Part shown: one piece after another, positions 32,475 to 40,120 of the stretch
Layout: each line of letters opens with the position of its first letter
Position numbering within the stretch: the first letter of the stretch is position 1
Assembly (NCBI GenBank): GCA_017476605.1
Contig: JAFUZM010000160.1
Span: 1-46,897, forward strand
DNA: 46,897 nucleotides
Source: Clostridia bacterium
Lineage (GTDB): Bacteria > Bacillota > Clostridia > Christensenellales > Aristaeellaceae
Direction: 5' to 3'
Notes under the pieces: model-generated
What the model saw: only the letters and a program-made list of their open reading frames with translations
Databases searched by the model: none
What the model was told of the DNA's origin: nothing
Made by a program: the position numbers and the translations under genes

Positions 32475-33647
32475 TTATGCCTTTCGAATCAGCGGATAGA
32501 AGGAGGTTCCGTGAATCGTATTTTCGACATCAAGGGCATCAAGAATGGTGGCGCTGATGTCCGCAAAGGTCGGACGGATGCCTAGATTCACATTTTCCTT
32601 AATGCCTTTTCCCCAGACAAGAATCGGAATGTATTCACGCGTATGATCTGTTCCCTTATACGTCGGATCGCATCCGTGATCCGCGGTAAGAATGAGAAGG
32701 TCCTCCGGTCCCATGGCCTCCATGAAGGTTGGCAGATTGCGATCTACCTCCTCCAGTGCCCGGGCATAGCCCTCTACATCTCTGCGATGTCCATAGATCA
32801 TATCCGTATCCACCAGGTTTACAAACAAGAGTCCCTCATAATCCTCTGCCTGCGCCGCAAGGGCCGCTTCAAGGCATGCAGGATTTCCTGCCGCATGATT
32901 GGAAACCGTAATGCCCTTATGGGCAAAGATGTCCTCAATCTTGCCAATGGCATAGACCGTCTTTCCGCTGTTTGCAATCAGGTCACACATGGTCACCGGC
33001 GGCATCGCAGAAAAATCTCTCCGTCTGCTGGTCCGTTTGAATTCCCCTGCCCGCTCTCCTTCAAACGGACGAGCAATGACGCGTCCTACCTCAAGGGGGC
33101 CCTTGAGCAGCTTTCTTGCGATCTCGCAGTCCCGATACAGCTCCTCCACAGGCACAATCCGCTCATTTGCCGCAATCTGGAACACGCTGTCTGCGGACGT
33201 GTAGACGATGAGGTCTCCGGTAGCCAGATGCTGCTCACCCAGTTCCTCAATGATTGCCGTTCCACTGGCCGGCTTGTTTCCGATGTATCCACGGCCGGTT
33301 TCCTTTGAGAATTCCTCAAGGAAGTCCTTTGGAAATCCATTCGGGAATGTGGGAAACGGCTGGGTCAGCTGTGCGCCCGCAATCTCCCAGTGACCGGTCG
33401 TGGTATCCTTGCCAGGAGAGACCTCAGCTGCCTTGCCGTATGCGCCGGTTGGCATACTGACCGCGCCGGGGAATGTGGCTCCCTCGATGTTTCCAAGTCC
33501 CATGGCCATCATGTTGGGAAGGCTCGGATGAACCGCATTGATCACATGTCCGAGTGTATCCGCTCCAACATCATCATAAAGGTTTGCATCCGGAAGCGCT
33601 CCGATTCCTACACTGTCAAGTACAAGCACAATTACTTTCTTTTTCAT
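32475..33647 (-). CDS. deoB: phosphopentomutase
   Basis: DeoB interconverts ribose- or deoxyribose-1-phosphate and the 5-phosphate, linking nucleoside salvage with the pentose phosphate pathway. At 390 residues, with the alkaline phosphatase superfamily metal sites DSVGIGALPDA (near residue 11), TTGHWE, and TADHGCDPTYKGTDHTREYIP (about 330-350), it is a complete enzyme. No other deo genes are adjacent. It lies between nrdR and the secreted CxxC protein on the same strand. Confidence 0.97.
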   Translation of the reverse strand: MKKKVIVLVLDSVGIGALPDANLYDDVGADTLGHVINAVHPSLPNMMAMGLGNIEGATFPGAVSMPTGAYGKAAEVSPGKDTTTGHWEIAGAQLTQPFPTFPNGFPKDFLEEFSKETGRGYIGNKPASGTAIIEELGEQHLATGDLIVYTSADSVFQIAANERIVPVEELYRDCEIARKLLKGPLEVGRVIARPFEGERAGEFKRTSRRRDFSAMPPVTMCDLIANSGKTVYAIGKIEDIFAHKGITVSNHAAGNPACLEAALAAQAEDYEGLLFVNLVDTDMIYGHRRDVEGYARALEEVDRNLPTFMEAMGPEDLLILTADHGCDPTYKGTDHTREYIPILVWGKGIKENVNLGIRPTFADISATILDALDVENTIHGTSFYPLIRKA

Positions 33648-33809
33648 GTTCTAACCTTCCTTTATTCCGGATTCAGGGGAGTTGGCCTGTTTGCGCAGCA
33701 AACCGTTTGTCAGGTAGCGAGCACTGACAAAAGTCACTACGCCGATAGACCAAGTTGCTTGTCAGAGGATTTCAAAGAGGATCGCAGGATCTGAGATGTC
33801 GCTTTTGAA

Positions 33810-34274
33810 TCAGTCCTTCTTTGCGCGCATATCAAGAATCTGCTGCAGCTCCTCCATAAAGGATTCAACATCCTTAAACTGACGATAAACAGAGGCAAAG
33901 CGAACATACGCCACCTCATCCAGACTCCTGAGGCCATCCATGACCATACGGCCGATTTTCTCCGTCGTGACCTCCTGATCCATCTGCTGATAGACCTCAG
34001 TCTCAATCTGATTGACCAGTTTTTCAATTTCTGCAAGGGACACCGGGCGCTTTTCGCAGGCACGGATGATTCCGTTTCGAATCTTGGCTGAGTCAAATTG
34101 CTCCCGTCTGTTGTCTTTCTTGATCACAAGAACAGGAAGTGCCTCGATTTTCTCATATGTGGTAAACCGCCGCCCACACTGTTCACATTCACGTCTGCGG
34201 CGAATGGTTCCCTCATCCGTTGGTCTTGAATCAACCACTCTGCTTTCCGTACATCCACAAAAAATACACTTCAT
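33810..34274 (-). CDS. nrdR: transcriptional repressor NrdR
   Basis: A 154-residue repressor of ribonucleotide reductase genes. The N-terminal zinc ribbon has CIFCGCTES and [12 protein letters not shown], and the rest is an ATP-cone that senses ATP/dATP ([16 protein letters not shown]). It binds paired NrdR boxes near nrd promoters; such sites are visible ahead of nrdD at 44591-44639 in this window. It lies 22 bp after the 164-residue membrane protein gene and may be co-transcribed with the motor-like module. Confidence 0.96.
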   Translation of the reverse strand: MKCIFCGCTESRVVDSRPTDEGTIRRRRECEQCGRRFTTYEKIEALPVLVIKKDNRREQFDSAKIRNGIIRACEKRPVSLAEIEKLVNQIETEVYQQMDQEVTTEKIGRMVMDGLRSLDEVAYVRFASVYRQFKDVESFMEELQQILDMRAKKD

Positions 34275-34296
34275 CCTGATGCCTCCTTTTCCTTAT

Positions 34297-34791
34297 TTAA
34301 AATGTCACCTGGATCTCCGTCTCGTATTTCTGACCCAGGATATAATAGCTGATCTTAATCCGGCGCCCCTGTCCCAAAGTGTCCTGATGTGTCAGGACCT
34401 GAAGCGTCAGATCGCCGCTTGAGCGTGCATTCAGCACATGCGGGTTTTGATCTCTCGCCTCAAGCACATCTCCCTCCTCCGGGACCACCTCGGCCGTAAT
34501 CCACTCCATCGGGAGAAGGCAGTTGTTGGCAAGACGCAGGCGGATATTCAGAAACGTATACTGCCCGGCATCCAGAAGGTCCTCCGAGGAGAAGACCCGT
34601 CCTGCGTACCGCTCCTCCTCAAGCGCATTCCGATATCCCTCAAAGCGGGCGATATCTGCTGTCGCATTCACGATTTCGGGAAAAGTCTCCGTAGCTTTCG
34701 GCGTGCGCGTTTCCAGTGTGTATAAAAGTGTCCCTGCCCCAAGGAGGGTAATGACCAAGGCCAGAATGGCCAGTATTTTGAGAATTCGCAC
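34297..34791 (-). CDS. single-pass membrane protein of the motor-like module
   Basis: A 164-residue protein with an N-terminal transmembrane segment (ILKILAILALVITLLGAGTLLYTL, about 3-26) and an extracytoplasmic domain of beta-strand character (YTFLNIRLRLANNCLLPMEWITAEVV; SGDLTLQVLTHQ; RRIKISYYILGQKYETEIQVTF). I do not recognise the family. It begins 2 bp after the stop of the OmpA/MotB-like gene, so it is probably a third component of that membrane complex. It is about 22 bp from nrdR on the other side. Confidence 0.7.
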   Translation of the reverse strand: MRILKILAILALVITLLGAGTLLYTLETRTPKATETFPEIVNATADIARFEGYRNALEEERYAGRVFSSEDLLDAGQYTFLNIRLRLANNCLLPMEWITAEVVPEEGDVLEARDQNPHVLNARSSGDLTLQVLTHQDTLGQGRRIKISYYILGQKYETEIQVTF

Positions 34792-34793
34792 TG

Positions 34794-35729
34794 TTATTTC
34801 CCCTGCTTTTCCAAAATTGCGCTCATCTGATCAATCATCTCCGCATCCTTCATCCGGAACTTGAAAACCACGCGCCTTGACGCTTCCATGTTGACGGTAA
34901 CCCCATCCGAGTAGTAAACCGGATCCGAATAGGAACGGCCATTTACGGTCATGATCGTCTGGAGCAGGCCCTTTTCGGCACCCGAGATGCCCGTCATTTC
35001 GCCGCCCAGGCAATACGTGGCCACCGTCAGTGCCCGCTCCTGAGAAAGCTTGAGATTACTGAGGTAGCTTCCGGAGGTGTCCGTATGTCCCTCAATGATG
35101 ATCTCTCCGATAAACTCGGCATACTCATCACTCATGAGTGTTCTCAGGTAAATGGGAATAAAGCGGTTCAGCAGCTCCTTGCCACTGTCCTTCAGTTCAT
35201 TTCGACCCGTATCAAACAGGACCGAACCCGAAAATCCAATCGCGCCGGTATTCCGGTCCACAACTGCATCCAGGCCGGCACTGCGAAGCTCATCCCTCAG
35301 AGATTCGATGATCTCGGAGCGAAGGCCGATCAGCTTGTCAATTCTCGCTTGCTGGGCCGCCAGGAGAGCTGCCTGCTCCTCAATTTTGCTCTGCTGCAGG
35401 GAAAGGCTCTGCTGGGCTGAGTTCAGCTGGGTTCTGTTTTGCTCAAGCTCCGCCTCCTGCTCCCTCAGCATCAGTGTGGTCGTCGCCAGCAGCTCCTCTT
35501 TATCCCGAAGCTCCGCCTCCTGATCAATGAGAAGACTTTGCTGCGTGCTGAGCTGTGCTTCCTTTGTTTCAAGCTCTATGGTCTTTTTCTGCTGCAGATC
35601 CACCAACTGGTAGATCGCAGCAAACAGAATGAGCGCAAAGGTAAACAGCATTCCTGCCATCATGTCCGAATAGGAAATCCAGTAGCTGCCGTTTGACCCG
35701 CTGCGCCGCCGGCTTTTCGCTTTATGCAT
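34794..35729 (-). CDS. MotB/ZorB-like protein with OmpA peptidoglycan-binding domain
   Basis: A 311-residue protein. A short basic N-terminus precedes one transmembrane helix (YWISYSDMMAGMLFTFALILFAAIY, about 17-41) that carries the Asp in SYSDMM, equivalent to the proton-binding Asp of MotB. A Gln/Glu-rich coiled coil follows (about 45-135), then an OmpA-like domain (about 160-300) with LFDTGRNEL and IIIEGHTDTSGSYLSNLKLS, which binds peptidoglycan. It is the stator-plug partner of the channel encoded 21 bp upstream. It resembles ZorB of Zorya antiphage systems as well as MotB. Confidence 0.88.
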   Translation of the reverse strand: MHKAKSRRRSGSNGSYWISYSDMMAGMLFTFALILFAAIYQLVDLQQKKTIELETKEAQLSTQQSLLIDQEAELRDKEELLATTTLMLREQEAELEQNRTQLNSAQQSLSLQQSKIEEQAALLAAQQARIDKLIGLRSEIIESLRDELRSAGLDAVVDRNTGAIGFSGSVLFDTGRNELKDSGKELLNRFIPIYLRTLMSDEYAEFIGEIIIEGHTDTSGSYLSNLKLSQERALTVATYCLGGEMTGISGAEKGLLQTIMTVNGRSYSDPVYYSDGVTVNMEASRRVVFKFRMKDAEMIDQMSAILEKQGK

Positions 35730-35750
35730 TCCGATTCCTCCAAAGCCCCG

Positions 35751-37301
35751 TTACTTTGCTGCAGTCAATGCCTGAATGCTCTTTTCAAGCTTTGAGAGGG
35801 CTTCCACAAAGTCATCCATCTGCTCCTGATACCGGTCCTGGCTCTGGCTCATCAGCTGAGGCATGGTCTCGGCGATTTCGCGCATGTTTTTAAGTGTCCC
35901 ATCCATCCGCTCAATGGACGAGGTGATGTTTTCGCCCATGAGCGCCGTGGTTTTCTTAAGACTTTCCACCGTCTCGTGGTTCAGTTCACCGACAGCGGTA
36001 CGCATCTCCTCTGCATTCTTTGAAAACGTCTCGCCTACCCGGTTCATTTCCTCGCCGATGGCCCGTTCTCTTGATTCCGCAGCGGAGAGGAACCGCTCCG
36101 TCGTCGCAATATACTGTTGCTGATTGCGCGAAAGCTCTGCCTGACTGCTCTGCAGCTGTGCGATGACCGCACTCTCTGCCTCCTGCATCCGGTTCATCTG
36201 CTCCATGACCGCCGTCATCCGCGCAAGCATCTGCTCGGAGCCCGAACGGTCCTGATTCATATCATCCACATAGCCCTTAAAATGCTCAAGCAGCCCCTGG
36301 GACATCTGATGCATGTTGATGACATCCTGACTCATCTTTGCAATGGATTCATTCGTTGCCCGCATCTGCTGCTGCACATTGCCCTGCTCCCGGCCGGTTT
36401 CCTGGAGTACCTGCCGCAGATGATCGAATTCATTTCCAAGGGCAACATTCATCCGCTGGACAAAGACCTGTGTGATCCGGTCCATGCCCTCCACCTGTGC
36501 CTTGGTTGCCGCCAGGATAAAGTTATCCATGGACCGCTGGACAGGCAGCATGGCGCGCATGATGCTCTCCTCCATCTGACTGCTCAGCTTCTCACCAATC
36601 TCATTGGCTGCCTGACGCAGATACCCGGTCTGTTCCCTGGTGAGGGCCAGCATTTCCGTTTCCTGTGAAACCGGCTTTGGCATGGCATACAGGCTGAACA
36701 CATCACAGAAACGATCAATCGCGCTGCGGCACTTTTCAAGATGATGGTTATTGAGCAGCGTAAACAGCACACTGCAGGTCACGCCGGCAATTGAGGTTAA
36801 AAACGCCGTGCTCATGCCCCCAATCAGCTGCTCCATCGCCGCAAGAAGCTGCTCCGTATGGGCAGCGGAAATTGACAGGCCGGACAGGCCCTTGACAAGG
36901 CCCAAAAACGTTCCCAGAATGCCAAGGCTCGTTAAAAGTCCCGGGGTAATCTCAGCCAGTCCTGCTCCCCCGGCTGTATCAATCACTGTTTCTTCATTAA
37001 TATATTCGGATACATCGCATGTTTCCCCATGCGCCCCGCGCATCTCTGCGTTCTGCAGGAAATCTGCCCAGGTATTCTGAAGCCGTTCCCCAAGAAATCC
37101 GAGATCATGCCAGGAACGGACTTCCTTTTTCTGTTTGTTTTCCGTAATGATCACCTTTGCCGCGCGCCTCAGCTTTGCAGATGAACGGCTCAGCGGAATG
37201 AGACAGCGGATCATGGCGGTCACCGTGATCAGTGCAATTGCAATATAGATCAAAAGATCAATGGAGAAGACACGCTTCAAAACATCCATTACGATCTCCA
37301 T
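35751..37301 (-). CDS. MotA/TolQ/ExbB-like proton channel with long coiled-coil tail (ZorA-like)
   Basis: About 516 residues from the ATG at 37301 (an ATG at 37289, after GGAG, is an alternative). A first membrane helix lies near 12-35 (LLIYIAIALITVTAMIRCLI). Two more, typical of MotA/TolQ, lie near 115-140 (PGLLTSLGILGTFLGLVKGL) and 155-180 (MSTAFLTSIAGVTCSVLFTLL). The remaining 330 residues form a long, mostly helical cytoplasmic tail rich in Gln, Glu, Met and Ala. That tail is what separates ZorA from flagellar MotA. No flagellar genes are nearby. It heads a three-gene module with the OmpA/MotB-like and 164-residue proteins. Confidence 0.88.
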   Translation of the reverse strand: MEIVMDVLKRVFSIDLLIYIAIALITVTAMIRCLIPLSRSSAKLRRAAKVIITENKQKKEVRSWHDLGFLGERLQNTWADFLQNAEMRGAHGETCDVSEYINEETVIDTAGGAGLAEITPGLLTSLGILGTFLGLVKGLSGLSISAAHTEQLLAAMEQLIGGMSTAFLTSIAGVTCSVLFTLLNNHHLEKCRSAIDRFCDVFSLYAMPKPVSQETEMLALTREQTGYLRQAANEIGEKLSSQMEESIMRAMLPVQRSMDNFILAATKAQVEGMDRITQVFVQRMNVALGNEFDHLRQVLQETGREQGNVQQQMRATNESIAKMSQDVINMHQMSQGLLEHFKGYVDDMNQDRSGSEQMLARMTAVMEQMNRMQEAESAVIAQLQSSQAELSRNQQQYIATTERFLSAAESRERAIGEEMNRVGETFSKNAEEMRTAVGELNHETVESLKKTTALMGENITSSIERMDGTLKNMREIAETMPQLMSQSQDRYQEQMDDFVEALSKLEKSIQALTAAK

Positions 37302-37409
37302 ACTCTTTAATTTCCTTTCTTGGTCTATCCTCCCGAACACCTGCGGGAAGCAAAATCAGAGGCGTCCCCGTCTACTGTCTGCCAGCACAGATCAGAAACG
37401 TGCCCTGTT

Positions 37410-37452
37410 GCTAACGGTTCGAGCAGAAATCATACAGGTTCGCACCGTTAGC
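37410..37452 (-). promoter_or_regulatory. inverted repeat in the leader of the motor-like module
   Basis: GCTAACGGT (37410-37418) and ACCGTTAGC (37444-37452) form a perfect 9-bp inverted repeat around a 25-nt loop. It lies between the predicted promoter and the first gene, 108 bp before the start, so it can act as an RNA hairpin or an operator. Confidence 0.5.
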
Positions 37453-37479
37453 TAAGAATCTTTCTTCTACAGCGTCACT

Positions 37480-37508
37480 AGTTTAACACAAATCCGCTGC
37501 ATCCGCAA
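37480..37508 (-). promoter_or_regulatory. predicted promoter of the motor-like module
   Basis: TTGCGG (37503-37508), 17 bp, TAAACT (37480-37485) on the minus strand. The match is moderate. The untranslated leader would be about 170 nt. Confidence 0.45.
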
Positions 37509-37732
37509 TGTCTTCCGTTTTCGCCCTCCACACTTTCTGCACCTCCGGGATATCTGTTTATGATCGCGCTGATTCATAGATGTGCATGGGCTCAGGGTGA
37601 CCAGATGATTTTGAGGCGTTCCAGGGGGATCGACTTTGTTTCTGTCGGGTTCACATTACTTTTTCTTTTGAGTGATTATGCACAATTTTTGAATAAAAAT
37701 TCATTGAGAGTCGATAATTTTTCCCAAAAAAC

Positions 37733-37760
37733 TTGCATTTTCTCACATTTGGCCTATAAT
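37733..37760 (+). promoter_or_regulatory. predicted promoter of the MarR-family gene
   Basis: TTGCAT (37733-37738), 16 bp, TATAAT (37755-37760), 56 bp before the start codon. Confidence 0.65.
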
Positions 37761-37816
37761 AGATAAAACAACATACCTTTCTATACTAATAACTGCCCGT
37801 AATATGAGGTGCCTCT

Positions 37817-38269
37817 ATGCCTACTTATGAATCCATTGAACAAGAGATTATCACGCAGATTTTCCACATTCTTCCCACTCTGCGCAGTTCTGTCCTCAAA
37901 TCCAAGGAATTTTCGCCAAACTCCGCTGTTCAGCTCCCGCATATTCAGGTTCTTCTTTCCCTCACAGAGCATTCCTCGCTTACCGTGACGCAGCTTTCCA
38001 GGATCACAGGAATCGCAATGCCCAATATTACGCCGCTTCTGGATCGACTACTTTCCCTTGCCTTTATCAGCCGTACTCCGAGTGAACAGGATCGGCGCAT
38101 GGTCTTCATCCAGGTGACCGAAAGCGGGCGTGCCTTTCTTAAGACCATATTAAACGAGCTGAGTGCACATCTGCTCAATGAGCAGTACAATTTTTCGCCG
38201 GAAAAACTGGTTGAAATCCGGGATGCATTCCGTGTCCTTTGTGATTCATTTCTGTCCCCTGTTGTCTGA
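37817..38269 (+). CDS. MarR-family transcriptional regulator
   Basis: A 150-residue protein with a winged-helix DNA-binding domain (about 45-110: SLTVTQLSRITGIAMPNITPLLDRLLSLAFISRTPSEQDRRMVFIQVTE), containing the Asp-Arg-Arg wing of the MarR family, and flanking dimerisation helices. GAGGTG is 6 nt before the ATG. It has its own promoter and terminator and no adjacent transporter or enzyme gene, so the target is unclear. It diverges from the motor-like module across about 500 bp, which makes that module one candidate target. Confidence 0.9.
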   Translation: MPTYESIEQEIITQIFHILPTLRSSVLKSKEFSPNSAVQLPHIQVLLSLTEHSSLTVTQLSRITGIAMPNITPLLDRLLSLAFISRTPSEQDRRMVFIQVTESGRAFLKTILNELSAHLLNEQYNFSPEKLVEIRDAFRVLCDSFLSPVV

Positions 38270-38296
38270 CCCTGCATATGCAGGGTTTTCTTTTTT
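38270..38296 (+). terminator. terminator of the MarR-family gene
   Basis: Palindromic stem CCCTGCATATGCAGGG (38270-38285), directly after the stop codon, followed by TTTTCTTTTTT. Confidence 0.88.
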
Positions 38297-38314
38297 GGAG
38301 ACGCAAAATCATGC

Positions 38315-38343
38315 TTGCGCACAGATTGGCTATATAGTATAAT
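38315..38343 (+). promoter_or_regulatory. predicted promoter of glnS-gltX
   Basis: TTGCGC (38315-38320), 17 bp, TATAAT (38338-38343), 44 bp before the glnS start. The leader is too short for a T-box. Confidence 0.65.
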
Positions 38344-38387
38344 GCAAAACCGTACACCCAACAGTCGATTTTTACGAGGTGAAAGTT

Positions 38388-40085
38388 ATGCCAGACGAGA
38401 AAGAACGAAGCAATTTTATTTGGGAAGCCATTAAGGAAGACATTGCAAACGGCAAAAACGGCGGACGTGTCCAGACCCGTTTCCCTCCGGAACCCAATGG
38501 CTACCTTCATATCGGCCATGTGAAAGCTTTGACCGTGGATTTTCTGACTGCAGAACGCTTTGGCGGTGTCTGCAATCTTCGCTTTGATGATACCAACCCG
38601 ACAAAAGAAAAAGAAGAGTTTGTGGATGCCATCATGGATGATATTCACTGGCTTGGTTTCGAGTACGGGAATGTCTTTTATGCCTCTGAACAGTATGATC
38701 AGATATTTGAGTATGCCCTTGACCTCATTCGTCGCGGGCTTGCCTACGTCGATGACCTCAGCAAGGAGGAAATCCGTGAGTATCGCGGAACGCTGACGCA
38801 GCCGGGAAAGAATTCCCCCTATCGTGATCGTACTCCCGAGGAAAACATGGATCTGTTCCTGCGGATGAAGGCAGGCGAATTCCCGGAGGGGTCCCATGTC
38901 CTGAGAGCAAAGATTGACATGGCCAGCCCCAACATCAACATGCGTGACCCCACCATTTACAGGATCAAGTATGCCACGCATCACCGGACCGGAGACAAGT
39001 GGTGCGTCTATCCCATGTACGATTTTGCCCATCCCATTGGGGACGCAATTGAAGGCGTTACCCATTCCCTCTGTTCCCTTGAATACGAAATTCACCGCCC
39101 GCTGTATGACTGGGTCATTGAGGTCTGTGGATTTGAACAGAAGCCACGGCAGATCGAGTTTGCACGTCTCAATCTCACCAACACCATCATGAGCAAGCGT
39201 TATCTGCGGGCGCTCGTTGAGGGTGGCTATGTATCTGGATGGGACGATCCCAGAATGCCAACACTGGCCGGTATGCGCCGCCGGGGCTTTACCTCCCCTG
39301 CCGTTCGCGACTTTATTGACCGCGTCGGTGTTTCCAAGGCCGATTCCGTGGTCGACTGCCGTCTCCTTGACTACTGCGTACGCAACGATCTCAATGAGAC
39401 TGTCCCAAGAGCCATGGCCGTACTCAATCCCCTCAAGGTCGTCCTGACCAACGTTCCGGAAAACACGGTTGAAACCTGTACCATTGAGAATCATCCCAAG
39501 CATCCGGAAATGGGCACACACGATGTCGAGTTCACGCGTGAAATTTACATTGAGCGTGAGGATTTCATGGTGGATGCGCCGAAAAAGTATTTCCGCCTGA
39601 AGCCGGATGGCGAGGTTCGCCTCAAGGGTGCCTATATCATCCGCTGCAATTCCTATGATGTCGATGAAAACGGCGAGGTCACCTGCGTCTACTGCACCAT
39701 TGATGAAAACAGCCGTTCCGGAAGCGAGGGTGCAGATCGCAAGGTGAAGGGCACCATCCACTGGGTCAGTGCCGACCACTGCATCCCCTTTGAAGGCCGG
39801 CTCTATGATGTTCTCGTGCTGGATGAGGAATCCGTATCCGACAGCGAGACCGAAGAGGAAACCGAGAGCGAGACCCCTGCCGGTCAGGAATTCCTGCGTC
39901 GCCTCAATCCGAACAGCCTCACTGTGGTCCACGGCTATGCGGAATCCTGGCTTAAAGAGGCCGCCGTTGGCAGCAGCTTCCAGTTCCTGCGCATGGGCTA
40001 TTTCTGCAAGGACAAGGACAGCACCGAAAGCCTGTCTGTCTTCAACCGCATCGTCCCGCTCAAGGACAGTTACAAACCAGAATAA
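38388..40085 (+). CDS. glnS: glutaminyl-tRNA synthetase
   Basis: GlnRS charges tRNA-Gln directly with glutamine. The start is the ATG 6 nt after GAGGTG, giving 565 residues (a GTG three codons upstream overlaps the ribosome site). The class I motifs are intact: PEPNGYLHIGHVKA (HIGH) near 35-48 and an MSKRYL (KMSKS-like) motif near 268. GlnRS-specific blocks RFDDTNPTKE and LCSLEYEIHRPLYDW are present. Near residue 483 an acidic insert, DSETEEETESETPAG, interrupts the C-terminal anticodon-binding barrel. Most Bacillota use the GatCAB route and lack GlnRS, so acquisition by transfer is likely. Confidence 0.96.
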   Translation: MPDEKERSNFIWEAIKEDIANGKNGGRVQTRFPPEPNGYLHIGHVKALTVDFLTAERFGGVCNLRFDDTNPTKEKEEFVDAIMDDIHWLGFEYGNVFYASEQYDQIFEYALDLIRRGLAYVDDLSKEEIREYRGTLTQPGKNSPYRDRTPEENMDLFLRMKAGEFPEGSHVLRAKIDMASPNINMRDPTIYRIKYATHHRTGDKWCVYPMYDFAHPIGDAIEGVTHSLCSLEYEIHRPLYDWVIEVCGFEQKPRQIEFARLNLTNTIMSKRYLRALVEGGYVSGWDDPRMPTLAGMRRRGFTSPAVRDFIDRVGVSKADSVVDCRLLDYCVRNDLNETVPRAMAVLNPLKVVLTNVPENTVETCTIENHPKHPEMGTHDVEFTREIYIEREDFMVDAPKKYFRLKPDGEVRLKGAYIIRCNSYDVDENGEVTCVYCTIDENSRSGSEGADRKVKGTIHWVSADHCIPFEGRLYDVLVLDEESVSDSETEEETESETPAGQEFLRRLNPNSLTVVHGYAESWLKEAAVGSSFQFLRMGYFCKDKDSTESLSVFNRIVPLKDSYKPE

Positions 40086-40120
40086 TCCCGTGATCTACAC
40101 GGTAAGAAATGAGGAGTATC

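Noticed and set aside
18611-37301. A complete Zorya defence system made of the SNF2 gene and the ZorAB-like genes
   Set aside because: The SNF2 ATPase is 13 kb away, is translationally coupled to a SWIM protein, and has no nuclease domain, so it is unlikely to be ZorD.
38297-38387. T-box leader ahead of glnS
   Set aside because: Only about 40 nt separate the promoter from the start codon, too short for a T-box.
38175-39932. A 585-codon open frame antisense to glnS
   Set aside because: It is the reverse-strand shadow of glnS, whose motifs are unmistakable. No domain was recognised in the shadow.
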